Source: Crocinitomicaceae bacterium TMED114 (GTDB taxonomy: Bacteria > Bacteroidota > Bacteroidia > Flavobacteriales_D > Sanyastnellaceae). Taken from it: a stretch of DNA of 64,000 nt. The number at the start of each line of letters is the position of its first letter. Positions within the stretch are counted from its first letter, which is position 1. The notes beneath the pieces are model-generated. The model was not told where the DNA came from. It made no database searches and saw only the letters and a list, made by a program, of their open reading frames with translations. A program made the position numbers and the translations under genes. Shown in pieces: positions 7,778 through 16,471 of the stretch. Location of the stretch: positions 87,318 to 151,317 of the forward strand of contig NHFP02000003.1 of assembly GCA_002172485.2 (NCBI GenBank). The letters are read 5' to 3'.

Positions 7778-8911
7778 TCAATCGAACAACAGCCGGACTT
7801 CCACACGCCGGTCGAAGGCCCCACCCCACTCCGGGCGCTGCTCCCCAAAATGGGCTGCTGTGACCCGATCGGGAGAGACGCCGTGTTCGAGCAGATACCA
7901 GCGCACCACCTGCGCCCTGCGCCGACTCAACGCCATGTTGGCCCGGTCTCCCCCAGTCGCATCGCTGTGGCCCGTCACCAACACACGCAACCCGGGGTAG
8001 GCCGCCATCCACTCGATGAGCGTATTCAACCCGTACTCCGCACTCAGGCTGAGTCCCGCGCCCCCTGTGGGAAAGGCCAAGGTGAAGGTCTCCGGCAACC
8101 CCTCAGGCAACGAAGCGCTCCCCCCGGGCATTCGAGACGGAACCCAACCACCATCCACACCGCGTGAAGGGAACGACCCGCCATCCGGCACCCCGCCGGA
8201 CGCCACGCTCGGCCGACCGCGCTCGAGGGCATCCACCCGATCAATCAAGGAGCGAATGGCCTCGGTCAACTCGGCCAAGGCCGGGTCTCCGGTGGGGTTG
8301 GTGCCCCCTGCAGGTCCACCCAGCCCATCCAGTGTACTGCCATCGACCGCTCCTGCGCCAAGCTCCGGCAAGGGGTCGGTCTGTAAAGGATCTCTGCCGC
8401 CGCGAAGGTCCTCCCAATCGGAAGAGAGTCCGGATCGCGCCCGCACGCCCTGGGCCAAGTTTCGATCTGCGAAAACCCCCACATCCATCGCCACCAACAG
8501 CAGCACATCCTGAATTCGGGATTCGACCTGGTAATAGGCCCAGTCCGCCGTTTCCCACCCCCTCGGAGCGGGCGGCACTTCCCACCCATTCAAATCCGCC
8601 AATGCGTCCGCCACGCGGGGCCGAAACTTTCGGAATTGGGCCATGGCCCCCTCGAAATAATACGGCACCGAGGCGCGCACAACATTCCGCATGGCCTTCA
8701 ACAGCCTGGATGGTGACGTGGTCAATCGAACGGCGGTACCGTCTATTTGAACGTCTTGCTGAAGGCGAACCTCGAGCACCTCCATCACGATGTCCTCGTA
8801 TTGCCTGGTGCTTTCGGGAAGCTCCGATTGGGACACAACCTCCCCACCAGCGCCCAAAAGGAGCACAGCCAAAAAGCCAACCCTCAGACGGTCAGACAAA
8901 TAGCGCGGCAT
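7778..8911 (-). CDS. OmpA family protein with C-terminal peptidoglycan-binding domain
   Basis: 377 residues with a signal peptide (to about VVSQ), an Ala/Arg-rich central part with a short coiled-coil-like segment (LTEAIRSLIDRVDALE), a Gly/Pro/Ser-rich linker, and a C-terminal OmpA-like domain of about 110 residues (LRVLVTGHSDATGG, NMALSRRRAQVVRWYLLEHGV, FDRRVEVRLLFD). This domain binds diaminopimelate in peptidoglycan, so the protein probably tethers the outer membrane or a surface complex to the wall. No beta-barrel is evident. ATG 8911 was chosen over GTG 8917. The central portion is unlike anything I can name. Confidence 0.88.
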   Translation of the reverse strand: MPRYLSDRLRVGFLAVLLLGAGGEVVSQSELPESTRQYEDIVMEVLEVRLQQDVQIDGTAVRLTTSPSRLLKAMRNVVRASVPYYFEGAMAQFRKFRPRVADALADLNGWEVPPAPRGWETADWAYYQVESRIQDVLLLVAMDVGVFADRNLAQGVRARSGLSSDWEDLRGGRDPLQTDPLPELGAGAVDGSTLDGLGGPAGGTNPTGDPALAELTEAIRSLIDRVDALERGRPSVASGGVPDGGSFPSRGVDGGWVPSRMPGGSASLPEGLPETFTLAFPTGGAGLSLSAEYGLNTLIEWMAAYPGLRVLVTGHSDATGGDRANMALSRRRAQVVRWYLLEHGVSPDRVTAAHFGEQRPEWGGAFDRRVEVRLLFD

Positions 8912-8919
8912 GGTCACCG

Positions 8920-8927
8920 CGAATTTA
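8920..8927 (-). promoter_or_regulatory. Possible -7 box of the OmpA-family gene
   Basis: TAAATTCG on the minus strand, 8 nt before ATG 8911, a TTCG variant of the consensus also seen at pcm and the tRNA-Thr gene. Confidence 0.35.
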
Positions 8928-8985
8928 ACTCATTATGAGCCAGAAGACCACGCCGTCCACGAACCCGAGAGCGGGATTTCCTCCC

Positions 8986-10458
8986 TCATTTTCCGCGACC
9001 GCGGAGAACGATCCACAAGGTGTAGGCGAGGATTTTGAAGTCCAAGCCCAGCGACATGTTCTCGATGTAGATCAAATCGAACCGGAGACGCTGCACCATC
9101 TGGTCCACATTCTCGGCGTACCCATACTTGACCTGTCCCCATGAGGTGATGCCGGGCCGCACCTTCTGAAGGTGATGGTAATGCGGGGCCCGCGCGGAAA
9201 TCAAGTCGATGTAATGCTGTCGCTCGGGCCGGGGGCCCACCAAGGACATCTCGCCCAACAGGACATTGTAGAATTGTGGCAATTCATCCAACCTCGATTT
9301 GCGAAGGAAACGGCCAAATGGCGTGATCCGCGGGTCGTGGTCACTGGACAGTTGCGGGCCATTGCGCTCGGAACCGACGTACATCGAACGGAACTTGTGG
9401 ATCATGAAGGGCACACCCCAGCGCCCCACCCGCTCCTGATGGAAAAACACAGGCCCTTTGGACCCCAGCTTGACCAGGAGGGCGATGAGCAACAACAACG
9501 GCGTGAGCATCACGAGCGCCAAGATGCTCACGACCACATCCATGCCCCGTTTGACGGCCACTTGCCACGCGGGCATGATGTCCCGTCGAATGGCGATCAA
9601 AGGCGCCCCGAACAGACTTTGCATCCGGACGGATCCAGACAGGATGTCGTAGATGTCCGGGACGATTTTGACCCCCACAGGCAGCCCCTCCAGCTGATTC
9701 AGAATGGCTTCCAGTTCGTGGTGTTCCGTGCTGTTGACAGCCAGGATGACCTCTTCCACACTGTTCGCTTCAATCAACTCGGGGAGTTCGGAAGCCGATC
9801 CCAGGTGGGGTATGCCTTCCAGCCTGCCCGACTCGAATCCCACATCCACGAAACCGACAAACCTGAAACCGGGATTCCGCCGAAGGGCACGGATCTCCTC
9901 CACCATGGCCGCAGCGCGGGCGTTCCCTCCCACAATGAGCGTATTGAACGCCAATTCGCCCTTGTGCACCCGTTTCACCGTCCGGGTCGTCAAGGGCAAC
10001 CTCAACGCCAACACGCAAGTCACCTGCGCCCCCAACAAGACGAGCAAGCTTTGGTAATACTGCGTGTAGGTGCTGATCTCGTCATCCAGGATCAGAACAA
10101 AAAACAAGGTCAAGGTGCCGAGCAAACTCGTCCAGAGCACCTGTCCAATCTCCTGAGAGCGGTGGCGGCGGAAGGGCTCGGTATGCATGCCGGCAAGGCC
10201 GTACAAACCGATCCAGAACATGGGGACGAACAACAGACCGAAGATGAAGTTGCCGTCCTGCGTGAGTTGGGCTGGAAGCCACTCCTTCACGAAGGCCGGC
10301 GCCCCTTCGACCACGCGCTTGCGGAACAGATACAGGGTGGTCCAAGCGACCCCAGAGGCCACGATGTCTGCGAACACGTACCGGAATGAGGCCCAACGCC
10401 GGTCCAACGCCGTGATCGGCTTGGTCAATGCGGCTTGAACAGTGGCTTCCGGTGTCAT
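8986..10458 (-). CDS. Exopolysaccharide polyprenyl glycosylphosphotransferase (WbaP/WcaJ type)
   Basis: 490 residues. The N-terminal part has about four to five membrane segments and a CoA-binding-like middle domain (NTLIVGGNARAAAMVEEI). The C-terminal bacterial sugar transferase domain begins at KRGMDVVVSI and carries KFRSM, KSRLDELPQFYNVL and LVGPRPE. This enzyme moves a sugar-1-phosphate onto undecaprenyl phosphate, the first step of exopolysaccharide or O-antigen unit assembly at the inner membrane. The ATG at 10458 lies 2 nt after the upstream lipoprotein stop, so the two are probably cotranslated. No other polysaccharide genes are in the window, so the polymer is unknown. Confidence 0.93.
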   Translation of the reverse strand: MTPEATVQAALTKPITALDRRWASFRYVFADIVASGVAWTTLYLFRKRVVEGAPAFVKEWLPAQLTQDGNFIFGLLFVPMFWIGLYGLAGMHTEPFRRHRSQEIGQVLWTSLLGTLTLFFVLILDDEISTYTQYYQSLLVLLGAQVTCVLALRLPLTTRTVKRVHKGELAFNTLIVGGNARAAAMVEEIRALRRNPGFRFVGFVDVGFESGRLEGIPHLGSASELPELIEANSVEEVILAVNSTEHHELEAILNQLEGLPVGVKIVPDIYDILSGSVRMQSLFGAPLIAIRRDIMPAWQVAVKRGMDVVVSILALVMLTPLLLLIALLVKLGSKGPVFFHQERVGRWGVPFMIHKFRSMYVGSERNGPQLSSDHDPRITPFGRFLRKSRLDELPQFYNVLLGEMSLVGPRPERQHYIDLISARAPHYHHLQKVRPGITSWGQVKYGYAENVDQMVQRLRFDLIYIENMSLGLDFKILAYTLWIVLRGRGK

Positions 10459-10460
10459 GC

Positions 10461-11354
10461 TCAATACGTCAGGATGCGCAGGTTGTCCAATCCGACAGAG
10501 CCCTGGGCCCGTCCTGCCTCAAGAATGCACTCCACGTAGACCTCGAAATGGTCTGCTGGCCCCTGCGCTGTGATGAGCGGGGCGAGGTCGATGTAAATCT
10601 TGTTCCATTCCGGGGCGCCCCCTTCATCCGTCGCCGTCAACACCATGGCCGGATGCTGGACTTCCTGGCCATTGATGAACCCGAACAGCCCCACCACAAA
10701 TGCCTGATCACAGCGGTAGTCCATCTCGAGAAACGCCGGTGCATTCTGTGTCAGATCATACTCCTGTTCAACGGTGCGCACACGGACCAATGGTTCGTTC
10801 TCATTGACCACCAGCCGCCCACTCTCACTGCCCTCGAAGACCGCGCCCGCCGCATCGGTGCGCAGCAGGCCCGTGCCTCCGACCAACGACCCGAATACAT
10901 TCGATGTCTCAAAGTCTTCCACCGGCAAGTAGCGGACGCTCTCCACCAACTCCATGACGGGCACCAGGGTATCTCGAAGGCCGGGGCCTGCAGTCGGAAG
11001 CCAGTCCACCGTGGTGTAGAATGGGTAAGGGGAACGACGGTCGCTCAAGCCATTTTCCCGGATCCCAGCCAACAAGGTGACCGCTCCACCTTGAACGTCC
11101 TCTTGTAGCAGGGGCACCACGGCAGGCAAGGGAAAGACGCCCACCACATCCGTGGCACTGTACACCCACAGGTCGGTGATGTTGGTCGAGGCAGTGCCCT
11201 GCAATTCCGTCGGCTCAAATTGGATGTCCGGCACCACGAGGTAAGTCGGAATGTCCTGGTCGGTGGCGATGAGGGAACAGCCCCACAAGCCAGCAGCCAC
11301 CATGCCCATGCGGAGCGGGGTCAACAGGCGGGAAACAGCACGATGTCCAAACAT
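10461..11354 (-). CDS. Lipoprotein of unknown function, partner of the glycosylphosphotransferase
   Basis: 297 residues with a lipoprotein signal (MGMVAAGLWGC lipobox). The mature part is mostly beta-strand-like. It has an N-terminal DIPTYLVVPDIQFEP segment resembling Ig-like folds and a C-terminal half (EVYVECILEAGRAQGSVGLDNLRIL) that looks like a carbohydrate-binding jelly roll ending in a typical 'D-N-L-R-I' strand. I do not recognise a named family. It sits 2 nt upstream of the glycosylphosphotransferase, which suggests a role in polysaccharide export or surface anchoring (inference). The ATG at 11354 was chosen because it starts a good signal peptide. Confidence 0.75.
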   Translation of the reverse strand: MFGHRAVSRLLTPLRMGMVAAGLWGCSLIATDQDIPTYLVVPDIQFEPTELQGTASTNITDLWVYSATDVVGVFPLPAVVPLLQEDVQGGAVTLLAGIRENGLSDRRSPYPFYTTVDWLPTAGPGLRDTLVPVMELVESVRYLPVEDFETSNVFGSLVGGTGLLRTDAAGAVFEGSESGRLVVNENEPLVRVRTVEQEYDLTQNAPAFLEMDYRCDQAFVVGLFGFINGQEVQHPAMVLTATDEGGAPEWNKIYIDLAPLITAQGPADHFEVYVECILEAGRAQGSVGLDNLRILTY

Positions 11355-11478
11355 GGTTGTGGTCGGCGATGGGCCCACGGCGTTTTTGTCCGCTGGCAAT
11401 CTCTGACGGAACGGCTTCAAGGTCTTGGAATGTATGCCACGGGATCCCCAGTTATCCACATGGCGCGATGTGAACGGT

Positions 11479-13998
11479 TCAGCGGATGATCTGAATGTGC
11501 CCCGTCACGCGTTCCACCGTGCGGACACGGAAGGTGGGGTCCCGGAAGGTCAGCAGGAATGTGTAGAGTCCATCCCGAACGAAATACAGCTTTTCTTCAA
11601 GGGGACGCCCGTCTTCGCGGTATCCGCCTGTCCAGAATTCCTCGGGATTGTTGGTCTCCCAGACCAGTGCGCCCCAACGGTTGTAGATCTTCAGCGAATA
11701 CTCCTCCACATCACAATCGAAACTCGGCCGCCACGCATCGTTGATCAGATCACCGTCCGGCGTGAACGCGCTCGGCGCGAAGACCGTGCATCCACATGGG
11801 ATTTCGACCAAATTCACCTCACCGGTCACCGTACCGCAGTCCGTGGAATAAGAAGCCGTGTAGGTTCCCGGCTGGTTCAGCTGGCGCGAGGTCCCCTCGA
11901 CACCATCGGACCAGTACACGGGACCTGGCACCGCCAGGTTCAGGCTGACCACCTGTTCCGGGCAGAATTCCACCACCTCCGGCAATCCGAGGTCAGGCAG
12001 CGCACCCGATGGCACGATGAGCTGGGCCACCACGGGGCAACCCTCATCTTCCGTTGCAGCTTGGACGACGTAATTGCCCGGCTCCATGACGGTCACGCCA
12101 CCTGCAGACTCCCCCGTCCCGTCGACCGTCCAATCCGTCCATCCTGCCGGGAACGGGATGAAAGCAAAATCACCCGGACACAGCGGATCGGCCTGGAAAA
12201 CCGGAGCCGCTGCTTCTGCGTTGGTGATCCAAGTGCTGTCTGCTCCAGTGCATCCTGGCAGTGGCGCAAGGGCAACCGCTTGCCAGCCCGCTGCATCTCC
12301 TTGCCAGGTCCAACCGGTGGTGCCGTCTGTCCAGACTGGATCCGGTACGCCAAGCTCCGTTGTGAGCGACAGCTCCGCCACGTCTCCAGGACACAGCGTG
12401 ATCGAATCCGGCAATTCGGGCGTGGGCAGGGGGACGACCTGAACCTCCGTCGAATGGGCAGCGGTTCCACCACATTGATCTGCGATGGTGGCCGTGTAAA
12501 CCCCACTCTCTGCCGGGGTCAATTCAGGCTGCACCGCCATCGGGTCGGACAGGCCCTCTTCCGGCGACCAACTGACCGAAGACGCAGGGTCGCAGGTCAA
12601 TTCCAAGGTCAAGCTCTCGCCCTCGCACACTTCGAAACCTGGCGCAAGAACCGTGGGCTCAATGACAATTTCGTCCATGCTGAAGAGCGTGTCCATGGGG
12701 CAACCCGTCGCCGAATCCACGTAGGTCAAGGCCGCATCCCCTGGTTGGGCGAGCCAGCCATCTGGCATGGCCACTCCATTGACCGTCCATTCTCCTCCGC
12801 CATCCGGCCACGGCAGCAACGTGTCTTGGCCGGTGCACAAGGTTTCAACCGAGAAGAAGTCCAGCTCCTCGGGAAACAGTCCGACGACAAGGGTGCTGTC
12901 GGTCCCGACGCAGCCGGCCGCACTCTCCACTGTGACGCCCAGCCACCCAGTCTGCGACCCGGTCCAATCGGCTGTGAGGGTGCCATCCGTCCACGTGATG
13001 TCGGCCACATCAACGGGCACCTGGGCGGTCAATTGGCCATCCTCGCCCGAGCACAAGGAGAGCGAATCCTGCAAATCGGGCTCGGGCAGTGCTTCCACCT
13101 CGACCCAGGTTTCCTCCGTCAAGGTCTCGCCACACACATCCGTCCACGTCGCCGTATACAAGGTCGATCCATCCGGGGAGGCCATGGTCGATGACGAGTT
13201 GGGGGAGGACAATCCCTCCACGGGATCCCACGACACCGTGCCTTCTTCGGCGGCCTCCAAAATGAGTTCCACAGCCTCCCCTTCGCACAGTGCGTGTTCC
13301 GGAGGCAGGCCGACGGCCGAGGACGTGATGCACACCGACTGCTGGTTGCTGGACCCTCCAGTCGACCCAGTGAAGCCCCACCACACGTCGGACTGGCCAT
13401 TGAAGATCTCTCCGACAATGTCCTCCTGCAGCACAAGGCGCTGCTCGCAATCGAAGTAGAACCGCATGATTTGCAGCACGGGGTCCCATTCGAGCTTGAA
13501 CTGGTGCGGCTGACCATCTTCGATGTTGGCTCCGTCGAGGCGGGCGGACACCGGGCCGGCGAGGTTGAAATACGGGGCGGTGTGCAGGTTGATGCCATCG
13601 CGCAGGAAGGCGACGTGGTCCGCGACCGGGTCGCCGACGTCGACATTTTGCCACGTGTCAATCTCTACCCCGAAACTCGGATTGAAGCCTTCGAAGCCAA
13701 GTCCTCCTCCTGCCACACCAATGGCGGCGGGCCCCAAGGACTGCATCACGAACACGATGCCGTCTGCCCCGGTTTCATCGGCACTGCCCAGCTCGACGTC
13801 CACATTGATGGTGAACGGCTGGGTGAGGTCGAGCTGATCATTGAACCAGACCGCACCCAATTCCCACTCGTTGTTGTCGGTGATCTGGTAGCAATCCCCG
13901 CCCAGGGGCAAGGCGTCCCCGACAAAGGTGCACACCGGCTGGGCCAAGAGAGACCCTAGGCTGCAGAGCACGAAGAGGGTCCCGACGGCAAGGCGCAT
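11479..13998 (-). CDS. Large T9SS type-B surface protein with L-type lectin-like domain
   Basis: 839 residues. Signal peptide (to LLAQ) is followed by a legume/L-type lectin-like domain up to about residue 235 (ADGIVFVMQS, FGVEIDTWQN, DVWWGFTGSTG). Next come several Ig-like or gliding-type repeats, each with a Cys pair and a 'CPGD/CEGE' start. The C-terminal ~100 residues are a gliding-motility CHU_C domain (FAPSAFTPDGDLINDAW, YNRWGALVWET), the type-B T9SS sorting signal. It should be exported through the outer membrane and surface-associated. The lectin-like domain suggests glycan binding (inference). ATG 13998 with a TTTCTTTG box 4 nt upstream fixes the start. Confidence 0.88.
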   Translation of the reverse strand: MRLAVGTLFVLCSLGSLLAQPVCTFVGDALPLGGDCYQITDNNEWELGAVWFNDQLDLTQPFTINVDVELGSADETGADGIVFVMQSLGPAAIGVAGGGLGFEGFNPSFGVEIDTWQNVDVGDPVADHVAFLRDGINLHTAPYFNLAGPVSARLDGANIEDGQPHQFKLEWDPVLQIMRFYFDCEQRLVLQEDIVGEIFNGQSDVWWGFTGSTGGSSNQQSVCITSSAVGLPPEHALCEGEAVELILEAAEEGTVSWDPVEGLSSPNSSSTMASPDGSTLYTATWTDVCGETLTEETWVEVEALPEPDLQDSLSLCSGEDGQLTAQVPVDVADITWTDGTLTADWTGSQTGWLGVTVESAAGCVGTDSTLVVGLFPEELDFFSVETLCTGQDTLLPWPDGGGEWTVNGVAMPDGWLAQPGDAALTYVDSATGCPMDTLFSMDEIVIEPTVLAPGFEVCEGESLTLELTCDPASSVSWSPEEGLSDPMAVQPELTPAESGVYTATIADQCGGTAAHSTEVQVVPLPTPELPDSITLCPGDVAELSLTTELGVPDPVWTDGTTGWTWQGDAAGWQAVALAPLPGCTGADSTWITNAEAAAPVFQADPLCPGDFAFIPFPAGWTDWTVDGTGESAGGVTVMEPGNYVVQAATEDEGCPVVAQLIVPSGALPDLGLPEVVEFCPEQVVSLNLAVPGPVYWSDGVEGTSRQLNQPGTYTASYSTDCGTVTGEVNLVEIPCGCTVFAPSAFTPDGDLINDAWRPSFDCDVEEYSLKIYNRWGALVWETNNPEEFWTGGYREDGRPLEEKLYFVRDGLYTFLLTFRDPTFRVRTVERVTGHIQIIR

Positions 13999-14002
13999 GC
14001 GG

Positions 14003-14010
14003 CAAAGAAA
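14003..14010 (-). promoter_or_regulatory. Possible -7 box of the lectin-like surface protein gene
   Basis: TTTCTTTG on the minus strand, 4 nt before ATG 13998. The identical 8-mer at the identical spacing precedes rsmE at 50162. Confidence 0.4.
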
Positions 14011-14072
14011 CGACGAAGGCCGGGCATGCGTTGCCCGACCTTCGAAGGAAAGTCCGTGTGTGGTCTGTGGAC

Positions 14073-14741
14073 TCAGGCAGGGACGGCACCGGCTGCCTTG
14101 GCGTGGTCTGCGAGGAATTTCTCCAGACCGCTGTCGGTCAGCGGGTGCTTGAGCAGGCCCTTGATGGCGGACAGGGGGCCGGTCATGACGTCGGCTCCGA
14201 TTTGAGCGCACTCGATGACGTGCATGGTGTGGCGCACGGAGGCTGCGAGGATCTCCGTCTTGAACATGTAGTTGTCGTAGATGCTCCGGATCTGCGAGAT
14301 GAGCTGCAGGCCATCGGCGGAGATGTCGTCCAGGCGGCCGATGAAGGGGCTCACGTAGTCGGCGCCGGCCTTGGCGGCGAGCAGGGCCTGGCCGGCCGAA
14401 AAGACGAGGGTACAGTTCGTGCGAATGCCCTTGTCCGAGAAGTAGCGGAGGGCCTTGACGCCGTCCTCGATCATCGGAACCTTCACCACGATGTTGTCGT
14501 GCAGGGCCGCCAGCTCCTCCCCTTCACGGACCATGTCCTCGAAGTGGATGCTGATGACCTCGGCGCTCACGTCGCCGTCCACGATGTTGCAGATGTCCAC
14601 GTAGTGCTGGCGAACGGCGCCATTGCCGGAGATGCCCTCTTTGGCCATCAGGCTGGGGTTGGTGGTCACACCGTCGAGCACGCCGAGGGCTTCGGCTTCG
14701 CGGATTTGGTCGAGGTTGGCTGTGTCGATGAAAAACTTCAT
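14073..14741 (-). CDS. fsa: Transaldolase/fructose-6-phosphate aldolase-like enzyme
   Basis: 222 residues, the short class-I aldolase form. Begins [15 protein letters not shown] and shows GVTTNPSL, the Schiff-base segment IVVKVPM (Lys), [28 protein letters not shown], and [26 protein letters not shown]. This subfamily covers fructose-6-phosphate aldolase and the short transaldolase of many Bacteroidota and Firmicutes; it moves dihydroxyacetone units between sugar phosphates in the pentose phosphate pathway. A TAATTTTG promoter element lies 20 nt upstream of ATG 14741. The choice between aldolase and transaldolase cannot be made by eye. Confidence 0.93.
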   Translation of the reverse strand: MKFFIDTANLDQIREAEALGVLDGVTTNPSLMAKEGISGNGAVRQHYVDICNIVDGDVSAEVISIHFEDMVREGEELAALHDNIVVKVPMIEDGVKALRYFSDKGIRTNCTLVFSAGQALLAAKAGADYVSPFIGRLDDISADGLQLISQIRSIYDNYMFKTEILAASVRHTMHVIECAQIGADVMTGPLSAIKGLLKHPLTDSGLEKFLADHAKAAGAVPA

Positions 14742-14761
14742 GGGGTCGGGAATCGTGGGCC

Positions 14762-14769
14762 AAAATTAG
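14762..14769 (-). promoter_or_regulatory. -7 box of the transaldolase-like gene
   Basis: TAATTTTG on the minus strand, perfect consensus, leaving a leader of about 20 nt before ATG 14741. Confidence 0.6.
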
Positions 14770-14836
14770 CCTCCCCCTTTGGCCGTGACATGCAAATCCA
14801 GCTCCGGGTTGTCCACGTTAAATACCGGGTGCCTGG

Positions 14837-16459
14837 TCAATCCAGCCGCCAGACCCGATGCCACCCGAGCGCCTCGGATCCGAGCCATGCCGCCCCCGCG
14901 GGAAGGTCCAGCTGGAACACGCCCCCGGGGTGGCGCCACTCGCCCAGCAACCTGCCGCGGTTGTCCCGGCACCGGATGATTCCCGGGGCACATGGCCATT
15001 CCACGGATTGCGAAGTCGGAAACGGAAATGGGGCGGACCTATCGGCCTGCAGGCTGGCCACATTCGACACATCCTCCCTCCAGCGGGACAGGACCCACGA
15101 GCTCGTGGCCGGGCTGTCGCCAGGCAGGGTGCCGGCGATGTACAATCGGGTCCCCAAGCTGACGGCAGCGCCCACCCGTTGGCTGGGAAACTCCGTGTCC
15201 TCCGTCCAGTAGGCATTGACATTGCCGAACGACATCTGGGGGCCCGTCCACCAGACAGGGTGGGCCTCGCCATTCCAACCCGATTCGGACTCACGGGTGC
15301 CCACCACCACCGTCTCGTCCTCGAGTTTCCAGCCAAATCCTGCGGCCAGCGAAACGGAGCGAATGGGATCGTTGGTCATCAGGCCTGGATTGATGGAGGT
15401 GGTCGGTGGGTTGGGCGAATCCTCCGGCCACAGCGGCACCCAACCGGCCGACATGGTCCCCGTTGCCAACGTGGGCTCGCCCTCCGGTGTCCCGTGGAGA
15501 ACGTTCACACCAGCATCGGGCCCGAGCCATTCCCAACGGTGGCGCAGATCGCGCACCCCGTGGTTTAGGTTGGCGTCCTCGAACCAGGCCAGGATGCCGT
15601 CCTCGCCGAACTCGGTCTCGAGGGTCCCGTCCCAGCGGAACATCGCGAGAAAGGGCCGGAAGGCGCCGGCCAACGCATAGGTTCCCCCGGCCACGATGCG
15701 GATGTTGTCGAGGTCATTCGGGTCGGACTCGTAGGGATTCCAGGGCACGAACAGCGCCTGCGTGAACCGGCCGCTGAATTCATGGCGAACGCTGTCTTCG
15801 ACCTGCCAGCCTTCGGGATCGAGCACGATGCGCCCCGCCTGGCCGAAATCGGGGTGAAAACTGCCATCCCATGCGCTGATGATGGACAACGCGGGCAACT
15901 CCTGGTGAGCGCAGCAGCTGTCGAATGCCGCGCCCGACACCAACAGCCAGTCCCACAGTTCTTGAGGCCCCCCTGTGCTTTCGATCCTGGTGTCTAAGCT
16001 ACCCCCCTCGTTCAGGGGACCCACGAAGGTCAGGTCGACCACGCCTTCCGTTCCCCAATCCCCGATGGGGGATGATCCGTCAAAGGCGCGAATCCGCATC
16101 AGGCTGCCAAGGGAATCCCCAACGGTGTGGGGCACTTCGCTCAACATGAACCACCGGTTCTCCCACGTGCCATGTGCAGCGTCCACCGGCCGTTCACCGG
16201 AAGCGCCCTCTCCTTCCCATGACTGGCTGCCCCACCCCGTGAACCCGCGCCACCGCGGCACCACCTCGCCCTCGGTGTCATAGGCCGCGTTGAGAAGGAC
16301 GACTTCACCCGAAGCCAAGGAAATGGACACGGGCACCTCCCATCGGTCCGAGACCTCCAACCTGCGCCCATCGCCGCTCCAGTCGCCGTCCAGCACCCAC
16401 TGACCGTGGGTGGGCACAACCAAAAACAGGGCAGGCAGAAGAAGGCGGATGTGGTTCAT
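14837..16459 (-). CDS. Exported protein with delta-60-like beta-propeller repeats
   Basis: 540 residues with a signal peptide (to about PTHG). Two segments, DGSFHPDFGQAGRIVLD and DGTLETEFGEDGILAW, fit the delta-60 repeat (FGxxG pattern) found in large secreted Bacteroidota and Deltaproteobacteria proteins. Other stretches (VRIVAGGTYALAGAFRPFLAMF, AAVSLGTRLYIAGTLPG) read like propeller blades. The last ~80 residues (GRLLGEW...GVFQLDLPAGAAWL) resemble a degenerate T9SS type-A tail. Function unknown; probably a surface or secreted recognition protein. The YHYH-family gene ends 12 bp upstream on the same strand, so the two probably form one transcript. Confidence 0.75.
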   Translation of the reverse strand: MNHIRLLLPALFLVVPTHGQWVLDGDWSGDGRRLEVSDRWEVPVSISLASGEVVLLNAAYDTEGEVVPRWRGFTGWGSQSWEGEGASGERPVDAAHGTWENRWFMLSEVPHTVGDSLGSLMRIRAFDGSSPIGDWGTEGVVDLTFVGPLNEGGSLDTRIESTGGPQELWDWLLVSGAAFDSCCAHQELPALSIISAWDGSFHPDFGQAGRIVLDPEGWQVEDSVRHEFSGRFTQALFVPWNPYESDPNDLDNIRIVAGGTYALAGAFRPFLAMFRWDGTLETEFGEDGILAWFEDANLNHGVRDLRHRWEWLGPDAGVNVLHGTPEGEPTLATGTMSAGWVPLWPEDSPNPPTTSINPGLMTNDPIRSVSLAAGFGWKLEDETVVVGTRESESGWNGEAHPVWWTGPQMSFGNVNAYWTEDTEFPSQRVGAAVSLGTRLYIAGTLPGDSPATSSWVLSRWREDVSNVASLQADRSAPFPFPTSQSVEWPCAPGIIRCRDNRGRLLGEWRHPGGVFQLDLPAGAAWLGSEALGWHRVWRLD

Positions 16460-16471
16460 ATTAGACCGTTG

